Positions 35,835 through 44,538 of a DNA stretch of 64,000 nt are shown here, piece by piece. Location: contig NZ_JBLTYX010000001.1 of the NCBI RefSeq assembly GCF_048066115.1, forward strand, positions 496,001 through 560,000. Reading direction: 5' to 3'. Position 1 is the stretch's first letter. Every line of letters begins with the position of its first letter. Below the pieces are notes generated by a model. That model had not been told where the DNA came from, did no database searches, and worked only from the letters and a program-made list of their open reading frames with translations. The position numbers and the translations under genes were made by a program. This stretch comes from Niveispirillum sp048066115 (GTDB taxonomy: Bacteria; Pseudomonadota; Alphaproteobacteria; Azospirillales; Azospirillaceae).

Positions 35835-36139
35835 ACGACCAGCCCCGCCACCCCGATCCGAAGGCCCGCGCCGCTGCCCTGAATTATCGCCGGGGTGACG
35901 ATGCCCTGCCCCGCGTCACGGCCAGCGGGCGTGGGGCGGTGGCGGAGCGCATCGTGGCGCTGGCCTTCGCGCATGGTGTGCCCGTGCGCGAGGATAGCGA
36001 CCTGGCAGGATTGCTGGCCACCGTGGAACCCGGCACCGACATCCCGCTGGAGGCGATGATGGCCGTGGCCGAGGTGCTGAGCCACCTGTACCGCCTGAAC
36101 AACCGGCTGGGCGGCGATGCCCCCCAGCCCGCCCCCTGA
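35831..36139 (+). CDS. FlhB C-terminal-domain paralogue (FlhX-like)
   Basis: The 102-aa soluble protein resembles only the part of FlhB that remains after autocleavage: AALNYRRGDDALPRVTASG, then ERIVALAFAHGVPVRED, then PLEAMMAVAEVLSHLYRLN. It has no membrane helices and lacks the NPTH cleavage motif. In other bacteria such proteins can substitute for FlhB-CC in substrate switching. It overlaps the fliP stop by four bases and precedes fliG by 29 bp, so it is produced with the export and switch proteins, while full flhB sits in a separate unit. Confidence 0.8.
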   Translation: MNDQPRHPDPKARAAALNYRRGDDALPRVTASGRGAVAERIVALAFAHGVPVREDSDLAGLLATVEPGTDIPLEAMMAVAEVLSHLYRLNNRLGGDAPQPAP

Positions 36140-36168
36140 CGACCGATACCCCTTCGCGGAGAATCCCG

Positions 36169-37191
36169 ATGCTGAAAGTGCGCACCGACCATAAGAGCCT
36201 GAACGGCCTGGAAAAGGCCGCCTGCATCCTGCTGGCCCTGGGGGAGGAGCGCGGGTCGCGCCTGATGGAGCGGCTGGAGGATGACGAGATCCGCGAGGTC
36301 AGCTACGCCATGGCCGGGCTGGGCACCATTTCCGGCAAGGTGGTGGAACGGCTGATCCGCGATTTCACGGAGCGCTTCGCCGGCACGGGCGAGCTGGCCG
36401 GCACGTTCGACACCACCGAACGCTTCCTGTCCAAGTTCATGACCGGCGACAGGGTGTCGGAGATCATGGCCGACATCCGTGGCCCCGCCGGCCGCACCAT
36501 GTGGGAGAAAATGAGCAATGTCAGCGAGCAGGTGCTGGCGACATATCTGCGCAACGAGCATCCGCAGACCATCGCCGTCGTCCTGACCAAGATCCGCGCC
36601 GATCATGCCGCCCGTGTGCTGGGCCTGCTGCCGCAGAATCTGGTGCAGATGGTGGTGTCGCGCATCATCAAGATGGAAGCCGTGCCCCGCGACGTGCTGG
36701 AGGATGTGGAAAAGACCCTGCGCAGCGAGTTCATGGCCAATTACGTCCGCACGCTGGGCCATGACAGCCACGCAATCATGGCGGAAATCCTGAACCGTAC
36801 CGACAAGTCGCTGTTCGACACGATCATGGAGCCGCTGGAACGCCGCATGCCGGAAAGCGCGCAGCGCATCAAGCAGCTGATGTTCACCTTCGAGGATTTG
36901 ACCCGGATGGAACCGCAGGCGCTGCAGGCCCTGATCCGCAATTGCGACACCAATGTCCTGGCGCTGGCCCTGAAGGGCCTGGACGACCAGATGCAGATGC
37001 ATTTCCTGACCAACATGTCCGAACGCGCCGGCAACCTGATCCGCGACGAGATCGAGTTGATGGGCGCGGTGCGCGCCGGCGATGTGGAAGAGGCGCGCCT
37101 GTCCATCCTGCGCACCGCCAAGCAGCTGGCGGAGGAAGGGGAGATTTTGATCTCCAACCGCGGCGATGGGGCGAACGCGCTGGTTTATTGA
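36169..37191 (+). CDS. fliG: Flagellar motor switch protein FliG
   Basis: The 340-aa C-ring protein binds FliF with its N-terminus and contacts the stators with its C-terminus. It shows GLEKAACILLALGEERGSRL, the FliG middle domain (HPQTIAVVLTKIRADHAARVLGLLP) and the C-terminal charged helix (SLFDTIMEPLERRMPE, FTFEDLTRMEPQAL, LIRDEIELMGAVRAGDVEEA). The charged residues contacted by MotA are kept. It is the last gene of the fliF unit. Confidence 0.96.
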   Translation: MLKVRTDHKSLNGLEKAACILLALGEERGSRLMERLEDDEIREVSYAMAGLGTISGKVVERLIRDFTERFAGTGELAGTFDTTERFLSKFMTGDRVSEIMADIRGPAGRTMWEKMSNVSEQVLATYLRNEHPQTIAVVLTKIRADHAARVLGLLPQNLVQMVVSRIIKMEAVPRDVLEDVEKTLRSEFMANYVRTLGHDSHAIMAEILNRTDKSLFDTIMEPLERRMPESAQRIKQLMFTFEDLTRMEPQALQALIRNCDTNVLALALKGLDDQMQMHFLTNMSERAGNLIRDEIELMGAVRAGDVEEARLSILRTAKQLAEEGEILISNRGDGANALVY

Positions 37192-37240
37192 GGGGCGGCT
37201 TCCGCGCGGAACTGCTCTGCACCTTCGCTGCCATTCTCAC

Positions 37241-37328
37241 TACCGTCACCCCGGCGATGGCCGGGGCCCAAGTGACAAGCGCTTCGCTCTACGATTTGGG
37301 CCCCGGCCTTCGCCGGGGTGACGGTGGA
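37241..37328. repeat. Palindromic extragenic repeat (ACCGTCACCCCGGCG family)
   Basis: An 88-bp near-palindrome starts TACCGTCACCCCGGCG and ends CGCCGGGGTGACGGTGG. Inner arms GGCCGGGGCCCAA / TTGGGCCCCGGCC flank a short AAGCGCTTCGCT palindrome. It lies between fliG and the fliK-like gene and probably forms a long hairpin in the transcript. Confidence 0.85.
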
Positions 37329-37402
37329 AGACGCGGAGGCCGGGCAGCTCAACCCTCTCGGGATTGTCGCTTAAATCGACAGCATTCCAGGAACCGACCA
37401 TC

Positions 37403-38905
37403 ATGGCGACGGACAGGTATGGCGGCCCCGCCGCGATCGGTGCGGTGAAGGCGGCGGGTGCCGCAGCGCAGGCCGGTGCGGCCGGGCTGGCGGCGTCCTT
37501 GCGCTCGCCCACCATGCCGATGCAGGCCGGTATCCTGTCGCGTCCGCCCGACCTGCTGGCGGGCACTGCAACCCATGTGACGGGCACCCTGGGCGCCCCG
37601 ACGCCGGAAGGCGACCTGCCGCTGGCCACCAGCGCCGGTCCTGTCCTGCTGCGTCCCGTACCGGGGGCCTGGCCGGCCGATCTGGCGCCGGGCAGCAGCG
37701 TTTCCATCACCATCGGCCCGGGCGCGCGGGCCAGCAATGTCCAGGCCCTGGCCACCCCGGAGCGTGCACCGTCCGTCGCCACCGGCACCCGCCCGCCCGT
37801 GGGTGGGGCGGAGGTGGCATTGCGCGGGCTGCTGGCGGCCGGAACCGATGCGACCGTGCAGACGACCAACGCCCCCCGCCCCGTCATCTCCACCAGCAGT
37901 GCGGTGGCCGCCACCGTGGCCACGAATGCCCAACCTCAGGCAGCCACCACACCGTCCACCAACCCACAGTTGCTGGCCAGCGCCGGGTCCATGCAGCCGC
38001 CCCGGCCCGGTCCCGCCATCGCGGCGGCCCCCATCCAGGAGCCCGGCCCCGGCATCGCCGCCGCACAGCGCGCCCAGGCCGTTCCCGACATTGCCAAGGG
38101 TGCCCGCGCCGGCACCCAGGATTTACAGCAGCAGGCGGCTCTGGCGCAGCAGGGCGACACCCTGTCGGCCAAGCAGGCAGGGGTGGCACCGCTGGCCGAG
38201 CTGCCCCTGCCCGACCTGCTGTCCCCCTTGCCCCAGGATGCGGCGGCAACGCAGCCCGATCTGGTGCTGGCCCAGGCGCTGGCCCATCCCGGCATGGTGG
38301 CGCGCATGGCGGCCTTCCTGCCGCGTGGCGACCGGCTGGGGGGGGCCGCGCTTATGCTCTACCTGTTCGGGGCGCGCAATGGCGGGGTGCGGGCCTGGCT
38401 GGGGGAGGAGCAGATGCGCCACCTGACGCGCAGCGAGGCGGCGGCCCTGGCGGAGATCGAGGAGGGCATGGTGCCGGTTAAGCGCATGGCATCCGACGGG
38501 TCGGTCTGGACGACGCTGCTGGTGCCGTTTCTGGAAGGCGACAGGCCATCGGTGATGCTGCTGGCCACCAATCCCGGCCTCTCCCTGCCGCCCGATCCGG
38601 ACTCGGGGCCTGAAGGACAGGAGGGGGAAGAGGTGACGGCCACCGCCTTCACCCTGGGCATGGACCTGAGTGCCCTGGGACCGGTGCAGTTGAGGGGTCT
38701 ATCCCTACCCGATAGGGTAATGCTGGACCTGTCGATCGCCCTGCTGCCTCCCCCGGCGCTGCGCGACTTTTTCGAGCATGTGGTCGATAAGGCATTGGCC
38801 GGATTGGAGGTGCGGTCCAGTCTGCGTCTGCATTGGGGACGCGGGCCTTTCATGGCGGAATTGATGCCGGATGGAGCGCGTGTGACATGCGAACGTAACG
38901 CGTGA
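37403..38905 (+). CDS. FliK-like flagellar hook-length control protein
   Basis: The 500-aa protein is low-complexity, rich in Ala, Pro, Thr and Gly for its first 300 residues, with no membrane helix. A more ordered C-terminal domain follows (about 300-500) with a beta-rich stretch AFTLGMDLSALGPVQLRGL and a final LRLHWGRGPFMAELMPDGA. This resembles the FliK C-terminal switch domain that contacts FlhB. Position after fliG and near flhB supports that. FliK proteins vary strongly, so the call rests on layout. Confidence 0.6.
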   Translation: MATDRYGGPAAIGAVKAAGAAAQAGAAGLAASLRSPTMPMQAGILSRPPDLLAGTATHVTGTLGAPTPEGDLPLATSAGPVLLRPVPGAWPADLAPGSSVSITIGPGARASNVQALATPERAPSVATGTRPPVGGAEVALRGLLAAGTDATVQTTNAPRPVISTSSAVAATVATNAQPQAATTPSTNPQLLASAGSMQPPRPGPAIAAAPIQEPGPGIAAAQRAQAVPDIAKGARAGTQDLQQQAALAQQGDTLSAKQAGVAPLAELPLPDLLSPLPQDAAATQPDLVLAQALAHPGMVARMAAFLPRGDRLGGAALMLYLFGARNGGVRAWLGEEQMRHLTRSEAAALAEIEEGMVPVKRMASDGSVWTTLLVPFLEGDRPSVMLLATNPGLSLPPDPDSGPEGQEGEEVTATAFTLGMDLSALGPVQLRGLSLPDRVMLDLSIALLPPPALRDFFEHVVDKALAGLEVRSSLRLHWGRGPFMAELMPDGARVTCERNA

Positions 38906-38907
38906 TC

Positions 38908-38925
38908 TTTAACGCTGGTTTAACC
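38908..38925 (+). promoter_or_regulatory. CtrA-type TTAA-N7-TTAA box before a small gene
   Basis: TTTAACGCTGGTTTAACC has two TTAA half-sites seven bases apart, the classic CtrA spacing. It lies about 105 bp upstream of the 78-codon gene at 39031, directly after the fliK-like stop codon. Confidence 0.45.
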
Positions 38926-39030
38926 TCGTTCGTATCAATTTTTAGGAAAATTCCTGCCTGGCTTTGCCTTATGGACAGGAATTCCGAATAGAGCACAGCC
39001 GATTTGGTACTGTACGAACGGAGGAACCGA

Positions 39031-39267
39031 ATGCTCGTCGCCGCGTCGCTGGAAACCGAACTTCACCGTCTTTTGGACATGGCCGCCCAGCTCAGTGACG
39101 AGCGCGGGCTGGCCCGCCTGCATCAGCTTCTGACCTGTCTGGCGGAGGGTGCCTCCATCGCCAGCTTCAACCTGGATGTGCCCGACGGGCTGGGCCATGT
39201 GCCGGCCCTGCAGCGCACCTTGATGACCCAGAGCCTGCTGACGGTCACGGCGGAAGGGCGCTGCTGA
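39031..39267 (+). CDS. Small hypothetical protein between fliK-like and flhB genes
   Basis: The 78-aa protein is preceded by a very strong GGAGGAACC site and a CtrA-type box. It is soluble and helical at the start (LETELHRLLDMAAQLSDERGLARLHQLLTCLAE), with no recognised family. It ends in Cys. A regulatory or chaperone role in flagellar assembly is possible from place and size only. It is convergent with flhB. Confidence 0.6.
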   Translation: MLVAASLETELHRLLDMAAQLSDERGLARLHQLLTCLAEGASIASFNLDVPDGLGHVPALQRTLMTQSLLTVTAEGRC

Positions 39268-39272
39268 GATTT

Positions 39273-39329
39273 CTGCCCTCCCACCGCTTCGCGGCAGGTC
39301 CCTCCCTCCCCCATCAGGAGGGAGAGCAG
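39273..39329. repeat. Short copy of the CCCTCCC extragenic repeat
   Basis: The stretch carries CTCCCACCGCTTCGCGGCAGG and CCCTCCC..CATCAGGAGGGAG and is related to the larger element at 4834-4977. It fills the gap between two convergent genes and may act as a two-way terminator. Confidence 0.5.
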
Positions 39330-39337
39330 TGTTTTGG

Positions 39338-40417
39338 TCAAACCACCGTGTTCTGCGCCTTCAGGTTCAGGACATAGGCGATCAGTTCCGCCACCATGAC
39401 ATAGTGCTCGGGCTGCACTTCCTCACCGATCTCCAGACCGGCGTGCAACGTGCGGGCCAGGGGCGGGTTTTCCACGATGGGCACGTCGTGATCGGTGGCG
39501 ACCTTGCGGATGCGCAGCGCCACCAGATCCATGCCCTTGGCCACGCAGACGGGTGCGGGCGCCTTGGACAGGTCGTAGCGCAGGGCGACGGCGAAGTGGG
39601 TCGGGTTGGTGATGACCACCGTGGCGCCGGGCAGTTCGGCGAACATGCGGTTGCGGGCCCGGTCGCGGCGCAGCTGCTTGATCTTGGCCTTCAGGTGCGG
39701 ATCGCCTTCCGACTGGCGGAATTCCTCCTTCAGTTCCTGCATGCTCATCCGCTGCTGCCGGCGCCAGGAGAAACGCTGCCACAGCAGGTCCAGCACGGCG
39801 ATGATGATCACCGCCACCAGCACCCCCAGCAGCAAATCCACCGTCGTGTCGATCAGCAGCAGCGGCAGCACGCCCGCATCGGTTAGCACCATGGCCTCGG
39901 CCTGATCGATGGTCGGCGTCACCACCAGGACGAAGGCCAGGGTGACGGCCGCGACCTTGCCCAGGCCCTTCAGGAACTCCACCAGATTGCGCAGGGACAG
40001 TAGCCGCTTCAGCCCGGCGAAGGGTGACAGGCGGTTCAGCTTGGGCTGGATGCGCTCGCCCGACACCACGATGCTTCCCTGCCCCAGCGCGCCCAGGAAG
40101 CCGGCGGCTAGCAGCAGCAACGCCGCCGGCAGCAGGATCAACCCCACCCCGCCCGCAAGCTTCGCCATCAGGTGGAAGGCGTCGGCCGGGCTGGACAGCA
40201 TGATGTCGCCGGGGTTTTCCACGAGCGGCAGGAACTCCCCCGCCAGCCCCTCCGCCATGCCGGGGCCCAGGCCGCCGGCCATGATCAGGGCGGCCAGGAT
40301 GGCCAGGGCCGCCCCCACCTCGCGGCTGGTCGGCACATCGCCGCGCCGCCTTGCCTCGTCCAGTTTTCGCTGGGTGGGTTCTTCGGTTTTCTGGTTGTCG
40401 TCGCCCTGATCGGCCAT
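39338..40417 (-). CDS. flhB: Flagellar export switch protein FlhB
   Basis: The 359-aa protein begins with the family motif KTEEPTQRKLDEARRRGDVPTSREV, has four membrane helices and then the cytoplasmic domain with the autocleavage motif NPTH (VVITNPTHFAVALRY near residue 270). Cleavage between Asn and Pro switches export from hook to filament proteins. Start codon lies just after the fliR stop, so flhA-fliR-flhB form one unit. Confidence 0.96.
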   Translation of the reverse strand: MADQGDDNQKTEEPTQRKLDEARRRGDVPTSREVGAALAILAALIMAGGLGPGMAEGLAGEFLPLVENPGDIMLSSPADAFHLMAKLAGGVGLILLPAALLLLAAGFLGALGQGSIVVSGERIQPKLNRLSPFAGLKRLLSLRNLVEFLKGLGKVAAVTLAFVLVVTPTIDQAEAMVLTDAGVLPLLLIDTTVDLLLGVLVAVIIIAVLDLLWQRFSWRRQQRMSMQELKEEFRQSEGDPHLKAKIKQLRRDRARNRMFAELPGATVVITNPTHFAVALRYDLSKAPAPVCVAKGMDLVALRIRKVATDHDVPIVENPPLARTLHAGLEIGEEVQPEHYVMVAELIAYVLNLKAQNTVV

Positions 40418-40418
40418 C

Positions 40419-41186
40419 TCACCCGCCGAAACGAAGCAGCCAGCCGCCGAACCCGTCCAGAAAGCCGGTCAGGATGGCGGCGATGGTGGCGGACAGGATG
40501 AACAGGCCGCCCAGGATGGAGATGGGCAGGCCGATGAAGAACACCGCGAATTGCGGCATGGCGCGGTTGATCAGGCCCAGCCCGACATTATAGACGAAGC
40601 CCAGCACCAGGAACGGCCCGGCGAACTGTGCGGCCATGCGGAAGGACAGCGTCACCGCGTCCGACGTCATCCGCGCCAGCAGCCCCATATCGGGGATTTT
40701 CGCGGCCGGCATCAGGCGGTAGCTGTCGACCAGCGCGCGGATGATCACATGATGCATGTCGGTGACGAAGATCAGCACCAGCCCGCCCAGCATCAGGTAG
40801 GAGCCGGCCACCGACCCGCCCTCGAACCCCGTGCCGGGCAGGGCGAAGATGTTGGACAGGCCGATGGATTGGGAAATCACCTGCCCCGCCATCTGCAAAC
40901 ACGCGAACAGGATGCGGGCGCAGACACCCAGCACGGCCCCGGCGATCAATTCCCCGAACACATGGCGCAGCAGGTCGGACACGGCATCGGGGGCCGCCGT
41001 CGGCAGGTCCGGCACGATGGCGGCCAGGGCCAGCGACAGGCCCAAGGCGGCGGCCAGCCGCGTCTGCATGGGCACCGCCATCTCTCCGAAGCCGGGCAGC
41101 ATCGACAGCGCCGCGCCTGTCCGGACCAGCACCAGCAGCATTCCGTACAGTTCGGCACTCAGCAATTGGGCGAGCGGCAGATTCAT
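40419..41186 (-). CDS. fliR: Flagellar export gate protein FliR
   Basis: The 255-aa protein has about six membrane helices with the FliR pattern VLVRTGAALSMLPGFGE near residue 20, FGELIAGAVLGVCARILFACLQMAGQVI near residue 90 and VYNVGLGLINRAMPQFAVFFIGLPI near residue 205. It completes the FliPQR gate. Its ATG overlaps the flhA stop by four bases and its stop adjoins the flhB start. Confidence 0.95.
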   Translation of the reverse strand: MNLPLAQLLSAELYGMLLVLVRTGAALSMLPGFGEMAVPMQTRLAAALGLSLALAAIVPDLPTAAPDAVSDLLRHVFGELIAGAVLGVCARILFACLQMAGQVISQSIGLSNIFALPGTGFEGGSVAGSYLMLGGLVLIFVTDMHHVIIRALVDSYRLMPAAKIPDMGLLARMTSDAVTLSFRMAAQFAGPFLVLGFVYNVGLGLINRAMPQFAVFFIGLPISILGGLFILSATIAAILTGFLDGFGGWLLRFGG

Positions 41187-43249
41187 ATCTGGTCGATGGT
41201 GGTGACGGGGGCCTTGCGGTGCAGCTCGGTATGGCAGATCACGGGCGTGGACGGGCTGACCCGTTCCAGCAGCGAGCGCACGAAGGGACGGGCGGCGGGG
41301 GTGACCAGCACGGCCGGCCAGTAATCCGAGGTCGCGTGCGCCTGGATGCGGGTGCGGGCGGCCAACAGGAAATCCTGCACGGTCGACGGCGGCATGACGA
41401 ATTGCCGGTCCTCGCCCTGCTCGATGATATTATCCAGGAAGGCCTGCTCCCATTCCGGGCTGACCACGATGACGGGGATGGACCCGTCGGGCGTGGCCAA
41501 AGCCTGACAGATCTGGAGCGCCAGGCGGGAGCGGACATGCTCCGTCATCAAGGTGACGTTGCGGGTCCAGGCCGCGGCCTCCGAGATGCCTTCCAGGATC
41601 AAAGGCAGGTTGCGGATGGAGACGCGTTCGGCCAGCAATGCCTGGAGCACGCGCTGCACCACCGACAGGCTGACCTGTCCGGGGATCAGGTCGGCGACCA
41701 GCTTCTGATGCTCGCGGTCCAACTCGTCCAGCAGGCGCTTGGTGGCGGCATAGCCCAGCAGGGTGGGCATATGCTCCTTGATGATCTCGGCCAGATGGGT
41801 GGTGATGACGCTGTCGGGATCGACGACGGTGAAGCCCTTCAACTCGGCTTCCTCGGCCTGCACCGGTTCGATCCAGCGCGCTGGAAGCCCAAAGGTCGGC
41901 TCACGCGTGTCGGTGCCGGGGATGTCGATGCCCTGGTTGCGCGGGTCGATGGCCAGCATCTTGCGCACCTGTACCTCACCCTTGGCGATCATTACGCCCT
42001 GGATGGAAATCTCATAGCTGTTCATCGCCACCGACGCGCTGTCGCGCAGGCGGACCGAGGGCAAGAGGAAGCCGAATTCGGTGGCGAAACGCTTGCGCAG
42101 GCGGCGCACCTTGGCCGACAGGCCCATGGCCGGGTCCAGGATCAACGGCACCAGACCGCCGCCCAGCTCCACGCGGATATCATCGACGCGCAGCATGTCG
42201 GCCACCGGCTCCTCCGCGGTGGGGGCCTTGGCGGCCAGCAGCTCGTCATGGCGCTTCTGCTCGGCCACGCGGGCGGCGTTGCGCGGCAGATACCAGGCCA
42301 GCCCGCCCGACGCGGCGGCCAGGATGAAGAAGGGCAAAAACGGCAGGCCGGGCGTGACGCCCAGCAGCAGCAGCAGGCCGCCGGCCACGCCCAACGCCTT
42401 GGGATAGCCGCCCAACTGGTTCAGCAGCGCCTGATCGATGGACCCCTGGTTGCCGCCCTTGGACACCAGCAGGCCGGCGGCCAGCGAGACGATGAGGGCG
42501 GGAATCTGCGTCACCAGACCGTCGCCGATGGTCAGCACCGTGTAGTTATGGGCGGCGTCGGCGAAGTTCATATCGTGCTGGGCCACGCCGATGATCAGCC
42601 CGCCCAGGATATTGATGGCGGTGATCACCAAGCCGGCGACGGCATCGCCGCGCACGAACTTGGACGCACCGTCCATGGCACCGAAGAACTGGCTTTCCTG
42701 TTCCAGTTCCGACCGGCGGCGGCGCGCCTCGGTCTCGTCGATCAGGCCCGACGACAGGTCGGCGTCGATGGCCATCTGCTTGCCGGGCATGGCGTCGAGC
42801 GCGAAACGGGCCCCGACCTCGGCGATGCGGCTGGCACCCTTGGTGATGACGATGAAATTCACCAGCATCAGGATGCAGAACACGATCAGGCCGATGACGA
42901 AATTGCCGCCCATGACGAAATCGGCGAAGCCCATGATGACATGGCCCGCCGCATCGGTGCCCGTGTGCCCGCCCGACAGGATCAGGCGGGTCGACGCCAG
43001 GTTCAGCGCCAGCCGCAGCATGGTGGCGACCAGCAGCACGGTGGGGAAGCTGGAGAAATCCAGCGGCTTGTTGATCCACAGCGCCACCATCAGGATCAGC
43101 ACGCTGATCGCCATGGACAGGGCCAAGCCCATATCCAGCATCCAGGTGGGGACGGGCAGGATCAGGACCGTCAGTATGAAGACCAGCCCCAGCGCGAAGA
43201 ACACGTCACGATGGCGCAGGCCTTCGGGCAGGGCGGTGGCGGCAGACAT
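41183..43249 (-). CDS. flhA: Flagellar export apparatus protein FlhA
   Basis: The 688-aa protein has eight membrane helices in its first 320 residues and a large cytoplasmic domain. The FHIPEP signature region is visible (VMGGNFVIGLIVFCILMLVNFIVI, KGASRIAEVGARFALDAMPGKQMAIDADL). The cytoplasmic part forms the nonameric docking ring for chaperone-substrate complexes. It follows strong hairpins that separate it from the lytic transglycosylase gene and is the first gene of flhA-fliR-flhB. Confidence 0.97.
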   Translation of the reverse strand: MSAATALPEGLRHRDVFFALGLVFILTVLILPVPTWMLDMGLALSMAISVLILMVALWINKPLDFSSFPTVLLVATMLRLALNLASTRLILSGGHTGTDAAGHVIMGFADFVMGGNFVIGLIVFCILMLVNFIVITKGASRIAEVGARFALDAMPGKQMAIDADLSSGLIDETEARRRRSELEQESQFFGAMDGASKFVRGDAVAGLVITAINILGGLIIGVAQHDMNFADAAHNYTVLTIGDGLVTQIPALIVSLAAGLLVSKGGNQGSIDQALLNQLGGYPKALGVAGGLLLLLGVTPGLPFLPFFILAAASGGLAWYLPRNAARVAEQKRHDELLAAKAPTAEEPVADMLRVDDIRVELGGGLVPLILDPAMGLSAKVRRLRKRFATEFGFLLPSVRLRDSASVAMNSYEISIQGVMIAKGEVQVRKMLAIDPRNQGIDIPGTDTREPTFGLPARWIEPVQAEEAELKGFTVVDPDSVITTHLAEIIKEHMPTLLGYAATKRLLDELDREHQKLVADLIPGQVSLSVVQRVLQALLAERVSIRNLPLILEGISEAAAWTRNVTLMTEHVRSRLALQICQALATPDGSIPVIVVSPEWEQAFLDNIIEQGEDRQFVMPPSTVQDFLLAARTRIQAHATSDYWPAVLVTPAARPFVRSLLERVSPSTPVICHTELHRKAPVTTIDQI

Positions 43250-43305
43250 GAGGCTAGGGATCTCCGGGATATGTCAGGCCAGATTAGGCAGGTGCGGGTA
43301 AAACT

Positions 43306-43349
43306 GGGGTTCAAGAGCGGGCTCACGGTAACCCCCGCTCTTGAACCCC
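43306..43349 (-). terminator. Perfect hairpin upstream of flhA
   Basis: A 16-bp perfect stem (GGGGTTCAAGAGCGGG with its complement) and a 12-base loop is followed on the minus strand by AGTTTTAC. It probably ends the flgB-fliQ-transglycosylase transcript or attenuates entry into flhA. Confidence 0.6.
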
Positions 43350-43393
43350 AACCTTGAGCGTGCTTCCGGGTAACCGGAAACACGCTCAAGGTT
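43350..43393. terminator. Second perfect hairpin upstream of flhA
   Basis: AACCTTGAGCGTG pairs with CACGCTCAAGGTT, and an inner TTCCGG/CCGGAA pair extends the stem. It directly adjoins the first hairpin. On the plus strand TTTT overlaps the stem end; on the minus strand it is the first of two hairpins met after the transglycosylase gene. Confidence 0.5.
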
Positions 43394-43400
43394 TTAAGTT

Positions 43401-43470
43401 CCTCAGGCGCCGGCGCCGCATCCGCGGCTTGGCTTATGCGCCACGAGGCGCGCGGCGGCAGTCGCCGCCG
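43401..43470 (-). repeat. CGGCGGCGACYGCCGCC repeat, reverse copy
   Basis: This 70-bp GC-rich element begins CCTCAGGCGCCGGCGCCGCATCC and ends in GCGGCGGCAGTCGCCGCC. Inverted, it matches the copies at 50481 and 60006, including the GGCTTGGCT segment. It lies just past the lytic transglycosylase stop. Confidence 0.75.
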
Positions 43471-43485
43471 GAGCGGTAAACCGCT

Positions 43486-44100
43486 CTAGCCCATGCGGGG
43501 CGGCAGGGCCCAGGGTTCGCTGTTGGCGGTGCCCCGGCGCGGCGGGCGGGGCGGCATATCGGCCAGATCGTTGCGGCGCAGCAGTACCAGCCGCAGGTTC
43601 GCCGCCACCCGGTCGAAATAGGCGTTGCCCTTGTCGGGCGTGCGCGAATGGTAATGCTTCACCGACCGCGTCCAGTTGCGCAGGTCGCCGTGAAACTCCT
43701 TCAGCATGCCGGCGGCATAGGCGACATTGGCTTGCGCGTCGAAGGCCGTCTCCAGATCGGGGAAGGCCTTGGGATGCCAATGCAGATTGATCTGCATGCA
43801 GCCGACATCGATGGAGCGCACACCCTTCCTGCGCAGGCTTTTCACATGGGCCAGGGCCGACGCCTTGTCGGGGAAATAGCGCCCCTGACCCTCGGCATTC
43901 ACCGTCCAGGGCCAGACGGTGAGGCGGCCTTCCACCTCGCGGCCTGCTTCCGTGACGCCGATGGCGATCAGCAGGCGGCCGGGCATGCGCATTTCCTTCT
44001 CCGCCCCCCTTATCGCGGCCAGGCAGGCGGTGCTGTTGGCATCCGTTGCCAGGGCCGGTGCGGCGCTGAACAGTGCCAGGAGCAGGGCCAGCCCTTTCAT
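43486..44100 (-). CDS. Flagellar-locus lytic transglycosylase (SLT-like)
   Basis: The 204-aa exported protein has a signal peptide (about 1-18, ending ALA) and a lysozyme-like domain: LLIAIGVTEAGRE near residue 44 with the probable catalytic Glu, then VGCMQINLHWHP, DAQANVAYAAGMLKEF and HYHSRTPDKGNAYFDRV. It should cut peptidoglycan to let the rod pass, a job that FlgJ lacks here because it has only the rod-binding half. Its ATG overlaps the fliQ stop by four bases. Confidence 0.85.
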   Translation of the reverse strand: MKGLALLLALFSAAPALATDANSTACLAAIRGAEKEMRMPGRLLIAIGVTEAGREVEGRLTVWPWTVNAEGQGRYFPDKASALAHVKSLRRKGVRSIDVGCMQINLHWHPKAFPDLETAFDAQANVAYAAGMLKEFHGDLRNWTRSVKHYHSRTPDKGNAYFDRVAANLRLVLLRRNDLADMPPRPPRRGTANSEPWALPPRMG

Positions 44101-44366
44101 GGCGGCACGCCGCCGATGCGGGTGACGATCTCCGCCCAGAAGGTCGACAGCACATGGAACATGAAGGGCAGGGCCAGGACGACCGTGACCATGATGGCCA
44201 CGATCTTGGGCACAAAGGAGAGCGTCGCCTCCTGCACTTGGGTCAGGGCCTGCATCAGGGAAATGCCGAAGCCGACGACCAGGGCCACGACCAGGGGCGG
44301 GGTCGCCGCCCAGATCACGGTCCAGATGCCGCTGCGCAGCAGGTCGAGGATTTCGGCTTGGGTCAT
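44097..44366 (-). CDS. fliQ: Flagellar export gate protein FliQ
   Basis: The 89-aa protein has two membrane helices with the family pattern AATPPLVVALVVGFGISLMQALTQVQEATLSFVPK. It joins FliP and FliR in the export gate. It starts downstream of fliE across a repeat and is coupled to the transglycosylase gene. Confidence 0.95.
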   Translation of the reverse strand: MTQAEILDLLRSGIWTVIWAATPPLVVALVVGFGISLMQALTQVQEATLSFVPKIVAIMVTVVLALPFMFHVLSTFWAEIVTRIGGVPP

Positions 44367-44401
44367 GGTGGGTTCCCGTTGGGGGGCTTGGGCTTCGCGT
44401 T

Positions 44402-44497
44402 CTCTCTACCGTCACCCCGGCGAAGGCCGGGGCCCAGATGACAAGCGCATTGCTCTACGACTTGGGCCCCGGCCTTCGCCGGGGTGACGGTAGAGAG
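44402..44497. repeat. Palindromic extragenic repeat between fliE and fliQ
   Basis: The 96-bp element has perfect outer arms CTCTCTACCGTCACCCC / GGGGTGACGGTAGAGAG and inner arms GGCCGGGGCCCA / TGGGCCCCGGCC. It is inside what would otherwise be one operon, and may lower the level of fliQ relative to flgBC-fliE. Confidence 0.85.
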
Positions 44498-44538
44498 TGT
44501 GGAGACCCTCACAGCCCTCCGGACTTGAAAGTGGCTGC

